DNA of 64,000 nt from Rhodospirillales bacterium (GCA_016794025.1 JAEUKX010000031.1:116432-180431), one strand, 5' to 3'; shown: positions 7,140 through 17,497, numbered from the stretch's first letter. Notes: generated by a model from the letters alone, not told the origin. Numbers and translations: made by a program.

Positions 7140-9020
7140 ATGACCGAGACGCCGACCGTCGAAACCCGCGAATTCCAGGCGGAAGTGAGCCGCCTGCTCG
7201 AGATCGTCGCCCATTCGCTCTACAGCGAGCGGCAGGTGTTCCTGCGCGAGCTGATCTCGAACGCGTCGGACGCCTGCGACAAGCTGCGCTTTCTCGCCCA
7301 GCAGGACGCAGGCCTGACGGCAGGCGACGCCGAGTTCCGCATTGCGCTTTCCGTCGACAAGGATGCAAGCACGCTGACCGTCGCCGACAACGGGATCGGC
7401 ATGGACAAGGACGAGCTCGTGGCCAATCTCGGCACGATCGCGCGCTCGGGCACGGCCGCCTTCGTCAAGGCGATGGAAGAAGGCCAGCGCAAGGATACGC
7501 CGCTCATCGGCCAGTTCGGCGTCGGCTTCTATTCGTCCTTCATGGTCGCCGACCGTGTCGTTGTCGAAAGCCGCAAGGCAGGTACGCAGGCAGCGTGGCG
7601 CTGGGAATCCGACGGCAAGGGCAGCTACGCGGTTTCGCCGGGATCGCGCGAAGCCCGCGGCACCTCGATCACGATGCACCTGAAGTCGGATGCGGCGGAG
7701 TTCCTCGACGCCGGAAAGCTCGCCGAGATCGTGCGCCGCTATTCCGACCACATCGCCATCCCGATCGTGCTGGACGACAAGACTCTCAATCGCGCCTCGG
7801 CGCCGTGGACGCGCGCGAAAGCTGACGTCACGCCCGAACAGCACGAGGAGTTCTACCGCCACGTCGCGCACGCGTTCGACAAGCCGTGGGGCACGCTGCA
7901 CTGGCGCGCGGAAGGCAAGATCGAGTACGCCGCACTGCTCTATGTTCCCGGTTCGCGCCCGATGGACCTGTTCGCGCCGGAGCGCCGCCACGGCGTGAAG
8001 CTCTACGTGCGCCGGGTGTTTGTCAGCGAGGCGCCCGAGGGGCTGGTGCCGCGCTATCTGCGCTTCCTGCGCGGCGTCGTGGATTCCGAGGACCTGCCGC
8101 TCAATGTCAGCCGCGAGATGCTGCAGAACAACCCGGTCCTGGCGAAGATCCGCCAGAGCGTGACGGGCCGCGTGCTGGGCGAGCTGGAAAAGCGCGCCAA
8201 GGACGATGCCGAGGCCTACGGCGAGTTCTGGGCCAATTTCGGCGAGGCGATCAAGGAAGGCATTTTCGAGGACGCCGAGAACGGAAAGCGCGTGCTGGGG
8301 CTCGCCCGGTTCCGCACGAGCGCGGCGCCGGAGGCGTGGACATCGCTTGCCGACTATGTCGCGCGCATGAAGGAAGGGCAGGACGCGATCTACTATATCG
8401 CCGGCGACGACCCGAAGGCGGTCGCGACAAGCCCGCATCTGGAGGGGTTCCGCAAGCGCGGGATCGAGGTGCTGCTGCTCTCCGATCCGGTCGACGAGTT
8501 CTGGGTGGCGCAGACCGACGACTATGAAGGAAAGAAGTTCCGCTCCGTCACGCGCGGGGCAGCCGATCTTGCCAAGTTCGCCGAGACCGAGAAGAAGGAC
8601 GATGCGAAGCCCGAAGACGCGCCCGACATCGCGCCGCTGCTCGCCCTGTTCCGTCTGGCGCTGGGCGATTCGGTCAAGGACGTGCGCGCGAGCGAGCGGC
8701 TGGCCGAAAGCGCCGTCTGTCTTGTCGCCGACGATGCCGACATCGACATCCATCTCGAGCGGATGCTGCGCCAGCACAAGCAGCTCAAGGCCATTTCCAA
8801 GCGCATCCTCGAGGTGAACCCGTCGCACGCGCTGATAAAGGCGCTGGCCGAGACGGTTCGCGCGAGGGGCGAGAATCAGGCCGTCCAGGCGCGCGTGAAC
8901 GAGGTCGCCAAGCTGCTGCTCGACCAGGCGCGGATCGTGGAAGGCGAGCGGCTCGACGATCCCGCCGATTTCGCGCGGCGCATGGCGGCCGCATTGGCCG
9001 AAGGCTTCGCGCCGGGCTAA
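7140..9020 (+). CDS. htpG: Molecular chaperone HtpG (Hsp90)
   Basis: A 626-residue cytoplasmic Hsp90 ATPase. The N-terminal GHKL domain has LRELISNASDACDKLRF (catalytic Glu), VADNGIGM (ATP-binding Asp) and the lid/GQFGVGFYSSFMV element. The middle domain holds ENLPLNVSREMLQ-type sequence (DLPLNVSREMLQNN). The C-terminal dimerisation domain includes VCLVADDADIDIHLERML and LEVNPSHALIKAL. Length and order are as in bacterial HtpG. It is preceded by a plausible RpoH promoter, and an rpoH gene is 6 kb away. The previous gene is co-directional, but the gap with a promoter argues for separate transcription. Confidence 0.97.
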   Translation: MTETPTVETREFQAEVSRLLEIVAHSLYSERQVFLRELISNASDACDKLRFLAQQDAGLTAGDAEFRIALSVDKDASTLTVADNGIGMDKDELVANLGTIARSGTAAFVKAMEEGQRKDTPLIGQFGVGFYSSFMVADRVVVESRKAGTQAAWRWESDGKGSYAVSPGSREARGTSITMHLKSDAAEFLDAGKLAEIVRRYSDHIAIPIVLDDKTLNRASAPWTRAKADVTPEQHEEFYRHVAHAFDKPWGTLHWRAEGKIEYAALLYVPGSRPMDLFAPERRHGVKLYVRRVFVSEAPEGLVPRYLRFLRGVVDSEDLPLNVSREMLQNNPVLAKIRQSVTGRVLGELEKRAKDDAEAYGEFWANFGEAIKEGIFEDAENGKRVLGLARFRTSAAPEAWTSLADYVARMKEGQDAIYYIAGDDPKAVATSPHLEGFRKRGIEVLLLSDPVDEFWVAQTDDYEGKKFRSVTRGAADLAKFAETEKKDDAKPEDAPDIAPLLALFRLALGDSVKDVRASERLAESAVCLVADDADIDIHLERMLRQHKQLKAISKRILEVNPSHALIKALAETVRARGENQAVQARVNEVAKLLLDQARIVEGERLDDPADFARRMAAALAEGFAPG

Positions 9021-9067
9021 CGCCAAGGCGATTGAATCGCGCGGCGGGCGAGGCTTAAGTGGAGCAT

Positions 9068-10351
9068 ATGCCCGAAGCCTCGCGCGACCGCCACTCGCCC
9101 TTCCCGCCCGACGCGCCCACGCGCGCCGATGCCAAGGCGATGGATGCGCGCGATCCGCTGGCCGGCGCGCGCGACCAGTTCCGGCTGCCGCAGGGGCTCA
9201 TCTATCTCGACGGGAATTCGCTGGGTGCCCTGCCTCGCCGCGCGCCGGACCGCGTGTTCGAGGTGATGCGACTGCAGTGGGGCGAGGACCTGATCGCGGG
9301 CTGGACCCGACATGGCTGGATGGATCTTCCGCTGCGCGTGGGCAGCAAGATCGGCGAACTCGTCGGCGCGCCAGACGGCACGCTCGTCGCCTGCGACACG
9401 ACGACTCTCAATCTCTACAAGCTGCTTGCCGCCGCACTCGCCGAACGGCCCGACCGGCGCACGGTCGTCTCGGAACGGGGCAATTTCCCGACCGATCTCT
9501 ATGTCGCCGAGGGCCTGTTCCGCACACTCGGACAGGGACATCGGCTGAAGCTCGCCGACCGGGCCGAGGATGTTGTTGCCGCGATCGACACCGACACGGC
9601 CGCCGTCATGCTCACGCAGGTCGACTACCGGACCGGCGCACTGCACGACATGGACGCCGTCACGAAGGCCGCACACGACAAGGGCGCGCTGACGATCTGG
9701 GATCTCGCCCACTCGGCGGGCGCATTGCCGGTCGACCTTGCGGGGACCGATGCCGACTATGCGGTGGGCTGCGGCTACAAGTACCTGAACGGCGGGCCGG
9801 GCGCGCCGGCCTTCCTTTATGTCGCAAGACGACTTCAGGCGAGCTTCGTGCCGGCCCTGCAGGGCTGGCTCGGCCATGCGCGGCCGTTCGATTTCGATCC
9901 CGCCTATGTCCCCGCCGAAGGCATCGGGCGCACGATCGTCTCGACCCCCTCGGTCCTGTCGCTCGCGGCACTGGAAGCGGGCGTGGATACGCTGCGGAGC
10001 TGGAGGATGGCCGACATCCGCGCCAAGTCCGAGGCACTGACCGAGATCTTCCGCATCCTGATCGATCCGCTGGCGGAAAGACTTGGTCTGACGCGCGCAA
10101 GCCCGCGCGACCCGGCCCTTCGCGGCAGCCAGATCTGCTATCGCCACCCCGAGGGCTACGCGATCATCCAGGCGCTCGTCGAACGGCGAATCGTGGGCGA
10201 TTTCCGGGCCCCCGACATCCTGCGCTTCGGCTTTGCGCCGCTCTATCTGCGCCATGTCGACGCGTGGGATGCGGCGGCCAACCTCGTCGACGTGATCGAG
10301 ACGCGCGCCTACGACGATCCGCGCCTGCGCGTCCGCGCGAGGGTCACCTGA
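9068..10351 (+). CDS. kynU: Kynureninase
   Basis: A 427-residue PLP enzyme (aspartate aminotransferase fold) that cleaves kynurenine to anthranilate plus alanine in tryptophan catabolism. IYLDGNSLGALPRRAPDRV near the N-terminus is the kynureninase signature. SERGNFPTDLYVAEGL and TQVDYRTGALHDM follow, and the PLP lysine is about residue 238 in GCGYKYLNGGPGAPAF. The ATG at 9068 is used here; an in-frame GTG at 9059 is a real alternative because the GGAG lies only 3 nt from the ATG. No tryptophan dioxygenase or formamidase gene accompanies it, so the rest of the pathway is elsewhere or it works on imported kynurenine. Confidence 0.93.
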   Translation: MPEASRDRHSPFPPDAPTRADAKAMDARDPLAGARDQFRLPQGLIYLDGNSLGALPRRAPDRVFEVMRLQWGEDLIAGWTRHGWMDLPLRVGSKIGELVGAPDGTLVACDTTTLNLYKLLAAALAERPDRRTVVSERGNFPTDLYVAEGLFRTLGQGHRLKLADRAEDVVAAIDTDTAAVMLTQVDYRTGALHDMDAVTKAAHDKGALTIWDLAHSAGALPVDLAGTDADYAVGCGYKYLNGGPGAPAFLYVARRLQASFVPALQGWLGHARPFDFDPAYVPAEGIGRTIVSTPSVLSLAALEAGVDTLRSWRMADIRAKSEALTEIFRILIDPLAERLGLTRASPRDPALRGSQICYRHPEGYAIIQALVERRIVGDFRAPDILRFGFAPLYLRHVDAWDAAANLVDVIETRAYDDPRLRVRARVT

Positions 10352-10420
10352 ACGGCCCCGGCGGCGGGATTAACCGGCGGCCGCCACGCGTTGTCGTCTG
10401 GACCCGACTGGAGACCCGCA

Positions 10421-10690
10421 ATGAAGCTCAGTATCTTGGCACTGGCCGCCCTGCTCGCCTGCGGAACGGCGAACGCGCACGCACAGGCCCAGCCCGCGCA
10501 GCCGCCCGACGTGCTGGCGCGTCAGGCGATCGAACTGATGATGCAGGCCCTGCAGGGTGCGATTGCCAACCTGCCGCTCTATGCCCCGCCCGAGATCGAC
10601 GCGAACGGCAACATCATCATTCGCCGACTCAATCCGCCACGGAACACCGGACAGGCCGGCCCCCCCAAGGACGACGGCCTGTCGCTCTGA
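10421..10690 (+). CDS. Small secreted protein of unknown function
   Basis: An 89-residue protein with a clear Sec signal peptide: K at position 3, hydrophobic LSILALAALLACGTANA and likely cleavage after an AHA or ANA tract at about 18-22. The remainder is rich in Gln, Pro and Ala with one amphipathic stretch (LARQAIELMMQALQGAIANL). It ends in a polar, disordered-looking tail. GGAG lies 8 nt before the ATG. The Cys at about 14 is not in a clear lipobox. I do not recognise a family. It lies 70 bp after kynU and converges on the MAPEG gene with 1 bp between stops. Confidence 0.7.
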   Translation: MKLSILALAALLACGTANAHAQAQPAQPPDVLARQAIELMMQALQGAIANLPLYAPPEIDANGNIIIRRLNPPRNTGQAGPPKDDGLSL

Positions 10691-10691
10691 G

Positions 10692-11081
10692 CTAGGCGTA
10701 GCTCGCCAGGATCCGGATCGCCGCCGTCGCGATCGCGCCGAGCGTCAGGACCATGCCCGCCTGCCGCCAGCGCAGCGTCTCGGGCACCTGCGAGACGCCC
10801 CAGGCATGCAGGCAACGCCCGACGACCAGCGCGACGCAGGCCGCATGAAGCGCCGCCGCCGATGCGCCGCGCAGTTCCGCGAAAGCCAGCAGCAGAAGGG
10901 CAAGCGGCGCATACTCGGCGAAGTTCCCGTGGACGCGCAGGCGGCGGTTGAGCCGTTCGTCCTCGAGCGGGCCGATCAGCCTGCGCGCCGTCCCGCGCGC
11001 CATCACCGAGCGCAGCGTCAGCGCGATATAGAGGAACCCCAGCAACGCCGCATAGGGCGGGACCGTCTCGAGCGGCAGCAT
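10692..11081 (-). CDS. MAPEG family membrane protein
   Basis: A 129-residue integral membrane protein with about four hydrophobic segments. RRLRVHGNFAEYAPLALLLLAF is diagnostic for the MAPEG family (membrane-associated proteins in eicosanoid and glutathione metabolism), with the conserved Asn/Glu-Tyr-Xaa-Pro motif in helix 2. Bacterial members bind glutathione or are of unknown role (YecN-like). Start is ATG 11079-11081, giving a short periplasmic lead into helix 1 (ETVPPYAALLGFLYIALTL). It lies downstream of acnA on the same strand but is separated from it by a terminator. Confidence 0.85.
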   Translation of the reverse strand: MLPLETVPPYAALLGFLYIALTLRSVMARGTARRLIGPLEDERLNRRLRVHGNFAEYAPLALLLLAFAELRGASAAALHAACVALVVGRCLHAWGVSQVPETLRWRQAGMVLTLGAIATAAIRILASYA

Positions 11082-11104
11082 CGTCACCTCGCTTGAACGA
11101 AAAA

Positions 11105-11130
11105 CCCCGCCCGCCTCGCGGCGGACGGGG
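11105..11130 (-). terminator. Rho-independent terminator after acnA
   Basis: An 11-bp stem with one mismatch (CCCCGCCCGCC at 11105-11115 against 11120-11130) and the tetraloop TCGC. On the minus strand it is followed by TTTTTCG. It lies 22 bp beyond the acnA stop and upstream of the MAPEG gene. Its design is very like the carD terminator. Confidence 0.85.
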
Positions 11131-11151
11131 TCTTGCAGTCCGACCGGTCCC

Positions 11152-13842
11152 TTATGCCGCCTTGAGCAGGCCGCGAAGGACGTAGGGCAGGATCCCGCCG
11201 TGGCGATAGTACTCGACCTCGTCGAGCGTATCGATGCGGCAGAGAAGGTCGACCTTTTCGACCGCACCCGACGCGCGCTTGATCGTCATCTTGACGGTCA
11301 TGCGCGGCTTGATGCCGCCGGCGATGCCTTCAAGATCGATGATCTCCGAGCCGTCGAGCTTCAGCGTCTGGCGCGTTGTGCCTTCGGGGAACTGCAACGG
11401 CAGCACACCCATGCCCACGAGGTTCGAGCGGTGGATGCGCTCGAAGCTCTCGACGATCACGGCCTTGGCGCCCAGCAGCATCGTGCCCTTGGCCGCCCAG
11501 TCGCGCGAAGAGCCCGTGCCATACTCCTTGCCGCCGAAGATCACGAGCGGCGTGCCGCGCGCCTTGTACTTCATCGCGGCCTCGTAGATCGACATCGTCT
11601 CGCCTTCCGGCATCAGGCGCGTCATGCCGCCCGACGTACCGGGCGCCACTTCGTTCTTGAGGCGGATGTTGGCGAAGGTACCGCGCATCATGACTTCGTG
11701 GTTGCCGCGGCGGGCGCCGTAGCTGTTGAAGTCGTGCGGGCGGACCTGATGCTCGATCAGGTAGTTGCCGGCGGGGCCGTCCTTCTTGATCGAACCGGCC
11801 GGGCTGATGTGGTCGGTCGTGATCGAATCGCCAAGGATGGCCAGCGGACGCGCGCCCTTGATGTCGGCGAAGGTGCCGGCTTCCTTCGGCAGCTCCTCGA
11901 AGTAGGGCGCGTGCTTCACGTAGGTCGAGCCGGGCTGCCAATTGTACGTCATGCCCGCCGACGAGCCCATCTTCTGCCAGTTCGCGTCGCCCTTGAAGAC
12001 GTTTGCGTAACGCTCGCGGAACATCTTGGCCGAAAGCGTCTTCTGGATCGTGTCGGCGATTTCCTGGTTCGAGGGCCACACGTCCTTGAGATAGACCGGG
12101 CCATCCTTGCCCATGCCCAGCGGCTCGGTCGTGATGTCCTTGAGCAGCGAGCCGGCCAGCGCGTAGGCGACGACCAGCGGCGGCGAGGCGAGGTAGTTCG
12201 CCTTGACCTGCGCGTGGACGCGGCCTTCGAAGTTGCGGTTCCCGGACAGGACCGAAGTCACCGTCAGGTCGCCCGCGTCGATCGCCTCGGCAACTTCGTC
12301 GGGCAGCGGGCCCGAGTTGCCGATGCAGGTCGTGCAGCCGTAGCCCGCCAGCGTGAAGCCCAGCGCGTCGAGATGCTGCATCAGGCCCGCACCCACCATG
12401 TAGTCCGTGACGACCTGGCTGCCCGGTGCGAACGACGTCTTCACCCACGGCTTGGTCTTGAGGCCCTTGGCGACCGCGTTGCGCGCCACGAGGCCTGCGG
12501 CGACCAGCACGGCCGGATTCGAGGTGTTCGTGCAAGACGTGATCGCGGCGATGACGACGTCGCCGTTGCGCAGCGTGTAGCCGCCGTTCGCCTTGACCGG
12601 CACGCCGTCCTTGGCGTTCTTCGGGCCGACCAGCTCGGGCAGTGCCTTCTCGAAGCCGGCCTTGGCGGCCGAGAGAAGCACGCGGTCCTGCGGGCGCTTC
12701 GGGCCCGCCAGCGCCGGCTCGACCGTCGACATGTCGAGTTCGAGCGTGTCGGTGAAGACCGGGTCGGGGGTCTTCTCGTCGCGCCACATGCCCTGCGCCT
12801 TGGCGTAGGCCTCGACCAGCTTCACGCGCGCGGGCTCGCGCGCGGTAAAGGTCAGGTAGTTGATCGTTTCCTTGTCGATCGGGAAGAAGCCGCAGGTGGC
12901 GCCATATTCCGGTGCCATGTTGGCGATCGTCGCGCGGTCGGCGAGCGAAAGCGCGTCGAGGCCGGGGCCGTAGAATTCGACGAACTTGTTGACCACGCCC
13001 TTCTTGCGCAGCATCTGCGTGACATTGAGCACGAGGTCGGTTGCCGTCATGCCTTCGCGCAGCTTGCCCGTCAGCTTGAAACCGACGACCTCGGGGATCA
13101 GCATCGACACGGGCTGGCCCAGCATCGCGGCTTCCGCCTCGATGCCGCCCACGCCCCAGCCCAGCACCGCCATGCCGTTCACCATCGTGGTGTGGCTGTC
13201 CGTGCCCACCAGCGTGTCGGGATAGGCATAGGTCGTGCCGTCGCCGTCCTGCGTCCACACCGTCTGGGCGAGGTATTCGAGATTGACCTGGTGGCAGATG
13301 CCGGTGCCCGGCGGCACGACGCGGAAGTTCGAGAACGCCGCGGAACCCCAGCGCAGGAAGGCATAGCGTTCGGCGTTGCGCTCGTATTCAAGCGCCACGT
13401 TCTTGCCGAAGCTGTCGGCCTTGCCGAAATTGTCGATCATCACCGAGTGGTCGATGACGAGATCGACCGGCGAGAGCGGGTTGATCTTCTTGGGATCGCC
13501 GCCCATCGCCACCATCGCGTCGCGCATGGCGGCAAGGTCGACGACCGCGGGAACGCCGGTGAAGTCCTGCATCAGGACGCGCGCCGGGCGATAGGCGATC
13601 TCGCGCGTCGACTTGCGCTCGGCAAGCCAGCCGCCCATCGCCTTGACGTCGTCGACCGTGACCGTGCGGCCGTCTTCCCACCGCAGCAGGTTTTCCAGCA
13701 GGACCTTCAGCGAAAACGGCAGCCGCTCGATACCCTTGAGCCCGGCCGCTGCTGCGGCTTCGAGGCTGTAGTACGTGTAAGTTTTGCCGTCGACGGACAG
13801 GGTCCGCTTGGTCTTCAAGGTGTCATGGCCGAAGGTGGGCAC
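11152..13842 (-). CDS. acnA: Aconitate hydratase A
   Basis: An 896-residue TCA-cycle enzyme that interconverts citrate and isocitrate through aconitate, using a 4Fe-4S cluster. Cluster cysteines fall at about residue 436 (SCTNTSNP) and about 502/505 ([12 protein letters not shown]). Substrate-binding segments include [20 protein letters not shown] and, in the swivel domain, [14 protein letters not shown]. Length (about 890) fits the IRP/AcnA branch rather than AcnB. Its start faces the divergent histidine kinase gene across about 209 bp. A 13-bp palindrome lies 35 bp upstream. It has a terminator of its own. Confidence 0.97.
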   Translation of the reverse strand: MPTFGHDTLKTKRTLSVDGKTYTYYSLEAAAAAGLKGIERLPFSLKVLLENLLRWEDGRTVTVDDVKAMGGWLAERKSTREIAYRPARVLMQDFTGVPAVVDLAAMRDAMVAMGGDPKKINPLSPVDLVIDHSVMIDNFGKADSFGKNVALEYERNAERYAFLRWGSAAFSNFRVVPPGTGICHQVNLEYLAQTVWTQDGDGTTYAYPDTLVGTDSHTTMVNGMAVLGWGVGGIEAEAAMLGQPVSMLIPEVVGFKLTGKLREGMTATDLVLNVTQMLRKKGVVNKFVEFYGPGLDALSLADRATIANMAPEYGATCGFFPIDKETINYLTFTAREPARVKLVEAYAKAQGMWRDEKTPDPVFTDTLELDMSTVEPALAGPKRPQDRVLLSAAKAGFEKALPELVGPKNAKDGVPVKANGGYTLRNGDVVIAAITSCTNTSNPAVLVAAGLVARNAVAKGLKTKPWVKTSFAPGSQVVTDYMVGAGLMQHLDALGFTLAGYGCTTCIGNSGPLPDEVAEAIDAGDLTVTSVLSGNRNFEGRVHAQVKANYLASPPLVVAYALAGSLLKDITTEPLGMGKDGPVYLKDVWPSNQEIADTIQKTLSAKMFRERYANVFKGDANWQKMGSSAGMTYNWQPGSTYVKHAPYFEELPKEAGTFADIKGARPLAILGDSITTDHISPAGSIKKDGPAGNYLIEHQVRPHDFNSYGARRGNHEVMMRGTFANIRLKNEVAPGTSGGMTRLMPEGETMSIYEAAMKYKARGTPLVIFGGKEYGTGSSRDWAAKGTMLLGAKAVIVESFERIHRSNLVGMGVLPLQFPEGTTRQTLKLDGSEIIDLEGIAGGIKPRMTVKMTIKRASGAVEKVDLLCRIDTLDEVEYYRHGGILPYVLRGLLKAA

Positions 13843-13876
13843 GTGTAGTCTCCCCTATATCCCTGATGCGAAAAGG

Positions 13877-13889
13877 AAGGTGGCACCTT
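13877..13889. promoter_or_regulatory. 13-bp palindrome upstream of acnA
   Basis: AAGGTG and CACCTT form perfect 6-bp arms around a single G, 35 bp upstream of the acnA start and within the expected 5' leader or promoter. It could be an operator or a small leader hairpin. A TTGACA -35-like hexamer lies at 13979-13984 on the minus strand, but no convincing -10 follows. The regulator is unknown. Confidence 0.35.
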
Positions 13890-14051
13890 GGATAGCACGG
13901 CGGCTGTCCACATTGAAGAGGTGCGCGCAGGCGGCAAGCCTCGAAACGCCGTCGGACGGATCGGCGCAAACTCTGCGATGTCAAAGACTTGTTAACCTTC
14001 CGGGCCCATAGTCCGGGCGTCGCAAACCGCCCGTGACGACAGGATCCGGAT

Positions 14052-16601
14052 TTGACCGTCACGCCCGTCAAGTTGCCGCTACCCGAGACCAGCCGACCGG
14101 CGGCCGACGCCCCCGGCTTCGACCCGCTGCGCCTGCGCCGCCGGATGGTGCTGTTCGTCGCCCTGATCAGTTTCGTCGTGATCGGCGTCTTCTACCATTC
14201 GGCGCACATGGCCTATGAGCGCGCCGAGGAGGCCGCCGCGCGTCAGGCCGCCACGCTCGCGCGCGCGATCGAAGAGCATGCGGGCAAGAGCATCGGTGCC
14301 GCCGAGCGCACGCTCGTCTCGCTGGCCCGGCAGATCGCCGCCGGAACGGCCGACGGGCGGCGCGATCTGCTGGTCATGTTCCGCGAACGCCGCGACCTCG
14401 TACCGGGCGCGCTGGCAGCCTTCACGCTGGATGCCTCCGGCAACGTGCGCGTGGATACCGCTGCGGGCACCGATCTTGCGGTCGACGCGGCGACTTCGAT
14501 CTTCTTCGCCTCGATCGACCAAGCCCCTTACGACGTGACGCAGGTCTCGCCGCCTATTTACGTGCCAAGCACGGGCAGCTGGCGGGTCTATCTTGCGCGG
14601 CGCTTCAAGGACAAGCGCGACATGGACGCCGGCTTCGTCGCGATGACGCTCGATCTCGGCTATTTCCGCGAGTTCCACGGCGCACTCGACGTCGGAACGC
14701 GGGGCACGATCGCGCTGTGGCGCGAGGATGGCATGCTGCTCTCGCGCCAGCCCGCCGACCCCGACCAGATCGGCCGGATCTATGCCGGCCCGATGCTGGA
14801 GGCGCTGCGCGCCGGGAAGGCAGAGGACACGCTGCTCGTGCGCTCGCCCGTCGACGGCATCGAGCGGCGGCTTGCCTGGCGAAGGCTCGCGGGATTCCCG
14901 CTCGTCGCGTCGGTGGCGCTGGCCGCGACCGACTATCGCGCACCGCTCGACGCCGCCATCCGCCAGCAGTCCGCGGCGATCCTCGCCGGCGGCGTGCTGG
15001 TGATCGCGCTGGCGACGATCGTCTGGCTGCATCTGGGCCGGCTTGCTCGCCTCGGCGCGCTCTACCGCGCCGACCGCGAACAGCTCGCCCGATCGCAGCG
15101 CCAGCTTCGCGCGGTGATCGATGCGGTTCCCGGCATCATCAACGCGAAGGACGAGAACGGGAACTACACGCTGATGAACGCGTTCCAGGCGCGCATCTTC
15201 GGGACGACACCGGAGGCGGCCGTCGGGCGCAATCTCGCCGATTTCACGAACGCGGAATTCGCGCGCGAGGTCGAGGTGCGCGAGCGCGTCGCGCGGCGCA
15301 CGCGCACGACCTCGCACGACGTCGAGGACACGTTCATCGTCGACGGCGTGCCGCGCAGCTTCCTTGCCAGCAAGATCCCCATCGTCGATCCGGATGGCGT
15401 CTCGCGCCAGACCGTGTCGGTGGCCTTCGACATCTCGGCGATGAAATCGGTCGAGAGCAAGGCACGCGCGGCGGAAGCCCAGCTGCGCGCGGCCCTCGAC
15501 TCGATCCCGGAAGGCTTCGCGATCTTCGACGAGCAGGACCGCCTGACCGTGGCGAACCGCCCGTTCGCGGAAATGTTCACGGATCATGGCGATCCCGCCC
15601 GCATCATCGGCCAGACCTACGAGGAGATCGTTCGCGGATCGATGCACGCGGGCGAGCCGATCGGGCAGGACCACACCGCGGAGAGCTGGGTGGCCGAGCG
15701 CGTGCGCCGGCACCGGGCGGGCTCGCCCGAACCGGTCCTCATCAAGATCGGTGGCCAGCGCTGGGTCTCGGTTGCCGAGCAGCACGTGCCGGGAATCGGC
15801 ATCGTAGGCATCAGCACCGACGTGACGCGACTGGCCGACACCGAGGCGGAGCTGCGCAGCGCGCGCGACCAGGCCGAGGCCGCAAACCGCGCGAAGTCGC
15901 AATTCCTGGCGAACATGAGCCACGAGCTCCGCACGCCGCTCAACGCCATCATCGGCTTTTCCGAGATCATCGAGAGCCAGATCTTCGGTCCCGCAGGCCA
16001 TCCGCGCTATGTCGAGTACGCGCGCGATATCGCGGCATCGGGCCGGCATCTGGTGGCGCTTATCGGCGACGTTCTCGACATGTCGAAGATCGAGGCCGGC
16101 AGGCTCGAGCTCGAAGAATCGCGCGTCGATCCGGTCGAGGTAATCTCGGGTGCGGCCGCCCTTGTGAGCGGCGAGGCCATGACACGCGGCGTGCGCCTGT
16201 CGCACGATGCGACCGACCTCGAGAACCTGTCGCTGTGGGCCGACCCGCGCGCGCTGCGTCAGGTGCTGCTCAACCTGCTGTCGAACGCGATCAAGTTCAC
16301 GCCCAGCGGCGGCCGCGTCGAGATGCGCGGGCGCCGCGCCGCGAACGGCGGCGTCGTCATCGAGGTAGCGGATACAGGCGTGGGCATCCCCGCGGCCGAT
16401 CTTCCGCATGTGACCGAGCCGTTCCGCCAGGCTCCCGGCACGGCCGCGATCTATGGCGGCACGGGGCTGGGCCTGTCGATCACCAAGCATCTCGTCGAGA
16501 TGCACCAGGGCACGCTCGAGCTGGAAAGCGCGCCGGGCCGCGGCACAAGCGTGCGCGTGAACCTGCCGGCTGCCCGCGTCGCGAACACGCTGGCAGCCTG
16601 A
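14052..16601 (+). CDS. Membrane sensor histidine kinase with two PAS domains (orphan)
   Basis: An 849-residue kinase. Transmembrane helix 1 spans about 32-50, followed by a periplasmic Cache-like sensor domain to about 305 and helix 2 at about 309-328. PAS domains follow at about 350-465 and 475-595. The HisKA domain has phospho-acceptor His624 in NMSHELRTPLN. The HATPase_c domain (about 730-845) shows N-box LLNLLSNAIKF, G1 ADTGVGI and G2 GGTGLGLSI. It has no receiver domain and no adjacent response regulator. Start is a TTG at 14052 with AGGA 7 nt upstream; no ATG fits before helix 1. It is likely to sense a small extracellular ligand through the Cache domain, but the signal is not identifiable. 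Confidence 0.9.
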   Translation: MTVTPVKLPLPETSRPAADAPGFDPLRLRRRMVLFVALISFVVIGVFYHSAHMAYERAEEAAARQAATLARAIEEHAGKSIGAAERTLVSLARQIAAGTADGRRDLLVMFRERRDLVPGALAAFTLDASGNVRVDTAAGTDLAVDAATSIFFASIDQAPYDVTQVSPPIYVPSTGSWRVYLARRFKDKRDMDAGFVAMTLDLGYFREFHGALDVGTRGTIALWREDGMLLSRQPADPDQIGRIYAGPMLEALRAGKAEDTLLVRSPVDGIERRLAWRRLAGFPLVASVALAATDYRAPLDAAIRQQSAAILAGGVLVIALATIVWLHLGRLARLGALYRADREQLARSQRQLRAVIDAVPGIINAKDENGNYTLMNAFQARIFGTTPEAAVGRNLADFTNAEFAREVEVRERVARRTRTTSHDVEDTFIVDGVPRSFLASKIPIVDPDGVSRQTVSVAFDISAMKSVESKARAAEAQLRAALDSIPEGFAIFDEQDRLTVANRPFAEMFTDHGDPARIIGQTYEEIVRGSMHAGEPIGQDHTAESWVAERVRRHRAGSPEPVLIKIGGQRWVSVAEQHVPGIGIVGISTDVTRLADTEAELRSARDQAEAANRAKSQFLANMSHELRTPLNAIIGFSEIIESQIFGPAGHPRYVEYARDIAASGRHLVALIGDVLDMSKIEAGRLELEESRVDPVEVISGAAALVSGEAMTRGVRLSHDATDLENLSLWADPRALRQVLLNLLSNAIKFTPSGGRVEMRGRRAANGGVVIEVADTGVGIPAADLPHVTEPFRQAPGTAAIYGGTGLGLSITKHLVEMHQGTLELESAPGRGTSVRVNLPAARVANTLAA

Positions 16602-16605
16602 CGGG

Positions 16606-17376
16606 TCAGATCCGAAAGAACGCGGCGAGCCGGTCCAGCACCTCGGCACGCGCCTGAAGATGGGGATGGTGGGCGGCCTTGGGAACGGCCCATGTCGCGC
16701 ACGGGCCGTGCACGGCGGCCTTTATGCGCGCGAGCTGGTCAAGCGTGCCGTACTCGTCCGCCTCGCCCTGCATCGCCATCACGGGTGCATCGAGGGTGCG
16801 CAGGTCCCGCTCGATGTTCCACGTGCGGAACGCGGGCGACAGCCACGTTTCGGCCCAGGCGCGAAACAGCGCGTCCGTCCCTTCACCGTGATAGCGCGCA
16901 AGGCGGTCGCGCATGTCGGTACCCGCGTAGGTCAATTGTGCTGCACGGATGCCGGCCAGTGTCACCTCCTCGACGAAGACATGCGCCGCCATCGTGGCCA
17001 GCCGCCCGACCCGCGCGGGGTATCGCGCGGCGGCAAGCAGCGCGATCGAACCGCCGTCGGAATGGCCGACCAGATCCGCGCGCTGGATCTGCAGGGCGTC
17101 GAGCACCGCCAGCAGCGTCGCGGCCTCCTCGTGCAGGTAGGCCGGCGTCCGCGGCCCCGCCATCGGCGACGAGCGTCCGTGCCCGAAGCGCTCATAGACA
17201 AGACCGGGCCGCGCCGCCGCCGCGCACAGGGCAGCCGGAAAATCGCGCCACTGCGCGATCGAACCCAGACCCTCGTGCAGGAAGACCAGCGGCGGCGCCT
17301 GGGGTCCTTCGATACGGACCGCGACGATCTTCCGGCCGTCGACCGGCACGACGAAGGGCGTGCTCTGCTTGACCAA
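16606..17376 (-). CDS. Alpha/beta hydrolase
   Basis: A 256-residue alpha/beta hydrolase. The oxyanion segment is VFLHEGLGS. The nucleophile elbow is GHSDGG with Ser at about 104. The likely acid is in MQGEADEYGTL and the catalytic His in KAAHHPHLQAR near the C-terminus. The fold covers esterases, C-C hydrolases and thioesterases. It is divergently placed next to an acyl-CoA ligase/ABC importer operon, so a role on CoA or carboxylic esters of the imported compound is plausible, but that is inference from position. Start is ATG at 17374-17376. Confidence 0.85.
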   Translation of the reverse strand: MVKQSTPFVVPVDGRKIVAVRIEGPQAPPLVFLHEGLGSIAQWRDFPAALCAAAARPGLVYERFGHGRSSPMAGPRTPAYLHEEAATLLAVLDALQIQRADLVGHSDGGSIALLAAARYPARVGRLATMAAHVFVEEVTLAGIRAAQLTYAGTDMRDRLARYHGEGTDALFRAWAETWLSPAFRTWNIERDLRTLDAPVMAMQGEADEYGTLDQLARIKAAVHGPCATWAVPKAAHHPHLQARAEVLDRLAAFFRI

Positions 17377-17497
17377 GTTCGACCTTTCGACTTAAGTGGA
17401 CGAAGCACGGGTTCCGCCGCGAATGACGGGTTCTACAACCGGCAGCGCGGCCTCCGGAAGGGGTCATGTGCCAGGGACTGCAGGGAGACGCGCGGCC

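Noticed and set aside
11200..13848. An 882-codon open frame antisense to acnA
   Set aside because: Mirror of the aconitase reading frame in high-GC DNA; no recognisable protein motif.
14079..16649. An 856-codon minus-strand frame opposite the histidine kinase
   Set aside because: Antisense shadow; the plus strand encodes all kinase motifs in order.
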